Assembly: GCA_009843725.1 (NCBI GenBank)
Contig: VYCX01000334.1
Span: forward strand, 1-8,409
DNA length: 8,409 nt
Source: Boseongicola sp. SB0675_bin_26
Lineage (GTDB): Bacteria; Pseudomonadota; Alphaproteobacteria; Rhodobacterales; Rhodobacteraceae
Reading direction: 5' to 3'
How positions within the stretch are numbered: position 1 is the stretch's first letter; each line of letters starts with the position of its first letter. A program made the translations under genes and the position numbers. The notes under the pieces are model-generated. The model had not been told where the DNA came from. It was given only the letters and a program-made list of their open reading frames with translations, and made no database searches. Shown here in pieces: positions 7,202 to 8,409 of the stretch.

Positions 7202-8338
7202 TCAGGACCTGGGATCGCTGCCATAGTGTCTTGGACGTCGGGCAAGGACGACAAACGTCAACGCCGTGCCCGCCGCGGCGATTATGGCCATGATGACGAG
7301 CATGCTCTCGGCGGACAGGCCAAGGCCGGCGAAGGCAAGGAGCGCAGTGACGCTGAGAAGTCCTGCGAGGAGCGACTGCACGGACAGGATCGTGGCGCGG
7401 AGACCGTCGATCGGGACTTTCTCGTTGACGGCGGTCGTGCAGGTCGCTTCCAGCCATCCCCAGGCAAACCGCAACGCCGCCATCGCGACGAAGACCGTGG
7501 CCAGCGACATGCTGAAGCGCAATCCGAGGATGCCGAGGACGGCGAGCGCCAGCGCGGCGGCCGTTGCCGCATGCCACGACCGGAACATGGCGTTGACGCG
7601 GGTGGTCAGGTGCGCGCCCCAGGCCGCGAAGACGGTCACCGTGCTGTACAGCAGTCCGTTGCCCGGTCCCGCCAGATCCAGTTCGTTCAGGAGCGGCTGG
7701 CTCGTGAAATACGTCCCCGGGAGCACGAAGCCGGAACAGGCCCCGGCGAAAAACCAGACCCTGAACTCCGCAGCGTCCGCGCGTGCCTGGAAGAGCTGCC
7801 GCAGGCGCAGGGCTTCCGTCTCCGCTCGATCACGCGGAGCCCGCGCGTGAGGCAGGAGCAGCGAGAGCAGGAAGGCGGCAGCCGCCACCGCGACGGCAGT
7901 GCCTCCAAGCAGTTCCAGCGACGCGGTCGCCACCAACGTGCCGAGCGCGCCGGCGGTCACGACTCCGGTCCAGGCGACGGAGGTGAATGCCGGCTGCGCC
8001 TGGCGGTAGGGAGGAAGGGCTCCCTCGTTCCCGTCGTCGCACAGCCTGTACAGCAACGACTCCTGCACGCCCGAGCTTGCGCTCTCGGAAAGCGCGAAGA
8101 GCGCCTGCCCGAGGAAGAGCGCGGGCAGTGGCCCGAACGCGAGGCAGGCCACGCCGGCCAGTGCCAGAACGCTTGAGAGGCGCAGCGTCGGCGTCTCTCC
8201 GATCCAGTCGGCGAGCAGTCCCAAGGGAACCTCGCTGAAGACCCGCGTCGCGCAATAGGTGGCGAAGAGCAGGCTGATCTCCGCGGTCCCGACACCGACG
8301 CGATGCGCGAGGAAGATCGCGAAGAACGGGGCCAGCAC
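7202..8338 (-). CDS. Major facilitator superfamily (MFS) transporter
   Basis: This is a predicted inner-membrane secondary transporter of 378 residues with about 11-12 hydrophobic helices. The loop after helix 2 carries an MFS motif-A-like sequence, EVPLGLLADWIGETPTLR (36-53), with G40 and D44 in the expected positions. A central hydrophilic stretch of about 25 residues (ARAPRDRAETEALRLRQ and following) separates the two six-helix halves. The C-terminal half includes an aromatic segment, RFAWGWLEATCTTAVNEKV. The substrate is unknown; many relatives are drug or metabolite exporters. The GTG start is forced: the frame has a stop at 8372-8374 and no ATG between. Only about ten hydrophobic residues remain for helix 1, so the N-terminus looks clipped. 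The gene lies directly downstream of a palindrome that looks like an operator. Confidence 0.86.
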   Translation of the reverse strand: MLAPFFAIFLAHRVGVGTAEISLLFATYCATRVFSEVPLGLLADWIGETPTLRLSSVLALAGVACLAFGPLPALFLGQALFALSESASSGVQESLLYRLCDDGNEGALPPYRQAQPAFTSVAWTGVVTAGALGTLVATASLELLGGTAVAVAAAAFLLSLLLPHARAPRDRAETEALRLRQLFQARADAAEFRVWFFAGACSGFVLPGTYFTSQPLLNELDLAGPGNGLLYSTVTVFAAWGAHLTTRVNAMFRSWHAATAAALALAVLGILGLRFSMSLATVFVAMAALRFAWGWLEATCTTAVNEKVPIDGLRATILSVQSLLAGLLSVTALLAFAGLGLSAESMLVIMAIIAAAGTALTFVVLARRPRHYGSDPRS

Positions 8339-8350
8339 CGACAGCCTGGA

Positions 8351-8378
8351 CTGGTAATCGGAACGTTCCGATTACCAG
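8351..8378. promoter_or_regulatory. Perfect 28-bp palindrome, likely repressor operator upstream of the MFS gene
   Basis: The left arm CTGGTAATCGGAAC (8351-8364) is followed directly by its exact reverse complement (8365-8378), with no spacer. The symmetric core GGAACGTTCC with extended arms is the form expected of a dimeric TetR-type or similar repressor site. It lies 13-40 bases upstream of the GTG of the MFS gene, downstream of a possible minus-strand -10 (TAACAAT, 8394-8400), a position suited to repression. A transcript hairpin or a mobile-element end are alternatives. The regulator is not in the window. Confidence 0.6.
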
Positions 8379-8383
8379 CCTTG

Positions 8384-8409
8384 TCGGAACCTTATTGTTA
8401 TCGGAACCT
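8384..8409. repeat. Tandem TCGGAACCT direct repeat, extra operator half-sites
   Basis: TCGGAACCT occurs at 8384-8392 and again at 8401-8409, 17 bases apart. Its first seven bases also form part of the palindrome arm at 8358-8364. The copy at 8401 is preceded by TGTTA, so TGTTATCGGAAC matches the palindrome arm GGTAATCGGAAC at 10 of 12 positions. The window ends inside this repeat, so a second full palindrome may continue beyond it. Confidence 0.6.

Noticed and set aside
7013..8176. A 387-codon plus-strand frame opposite the MFS gene
   Set aside because: Its product is rich in Arg, Gly, Glu and Gln with no domain. The minus strand encodes a clear membrane transporter with motif A; this is a GC-rich antisense shadow.
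1..8409. CRISPR array, tRNA, rRNA, transposase or phage genes
   Set aside because: No regularly spaced repeats, tRNA-like folds or recombinase and phage motifs were seen on either strand.

Overview
The window is GC-rich DNA that looks chromosomal and alphaproteobacterial, most likely from a member of the Rhodobacterales/Rhodobacteraceae. The main evidence is the minus-strand order alr - mlaE-like permease - mlaF-like ATPase - radA, an arrangement I recall from that order, where cvpA and purF often follow radA. This is memory plus inference; no database search was run.

Left part (1-3825, all minus strand). alr (alanine racemase), an MlaE-type permease and an MlaF-type ATPase form a tight operon. 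Both junctions are ATGA overlaps with no clear Shine-Dalgarno sequence, so translational coupling is likely. radA follows after a 193-bp gap that holds a 10-bp-stem hairpin just past the mlaF stop, and it runs off the left edge. Together these genes serve D-alanine supply for peptidoglycan, outer-membrane lipid transport and recombination repair.

Middle part (3826-6763, plus strand). A 393-bp gene-free stretch separates alr from a set of accessory genes divergent from it. These are a small exported four-cysteine protein ending in a GGTGKYAG-type repeat, an outer-membrane beta-barrel protein with a terminal phenylalanine, a cysteine-rich 83-residue orphan, a 68-residue helix-turn-helix-like protein and a SnoaL/NTF2-like protein. 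Gaps between them are short (44-86 bp), but nothing shows that they act together. The replicative helicase gene dnaB, which I would expect beside alr in this lineage, is absent.

Right part (6764-8409). A 438-bp stretch has no convincing gene; it holds one doubtful 37-codon ORF. It is followed by a minus-strand MFS transporter that starts with GTG. Its upstream region is AT-richer and carries a perfect 28-bp palindrome plus two further copies of TCGGAAC. I read this as a repressor operator array controlling the transporter, perhaps with a divergent regulator just beyond the edge. This is the least explained signal in the window. I found no CRISPR array, tRNA, rRNA, transposase or phage gene.
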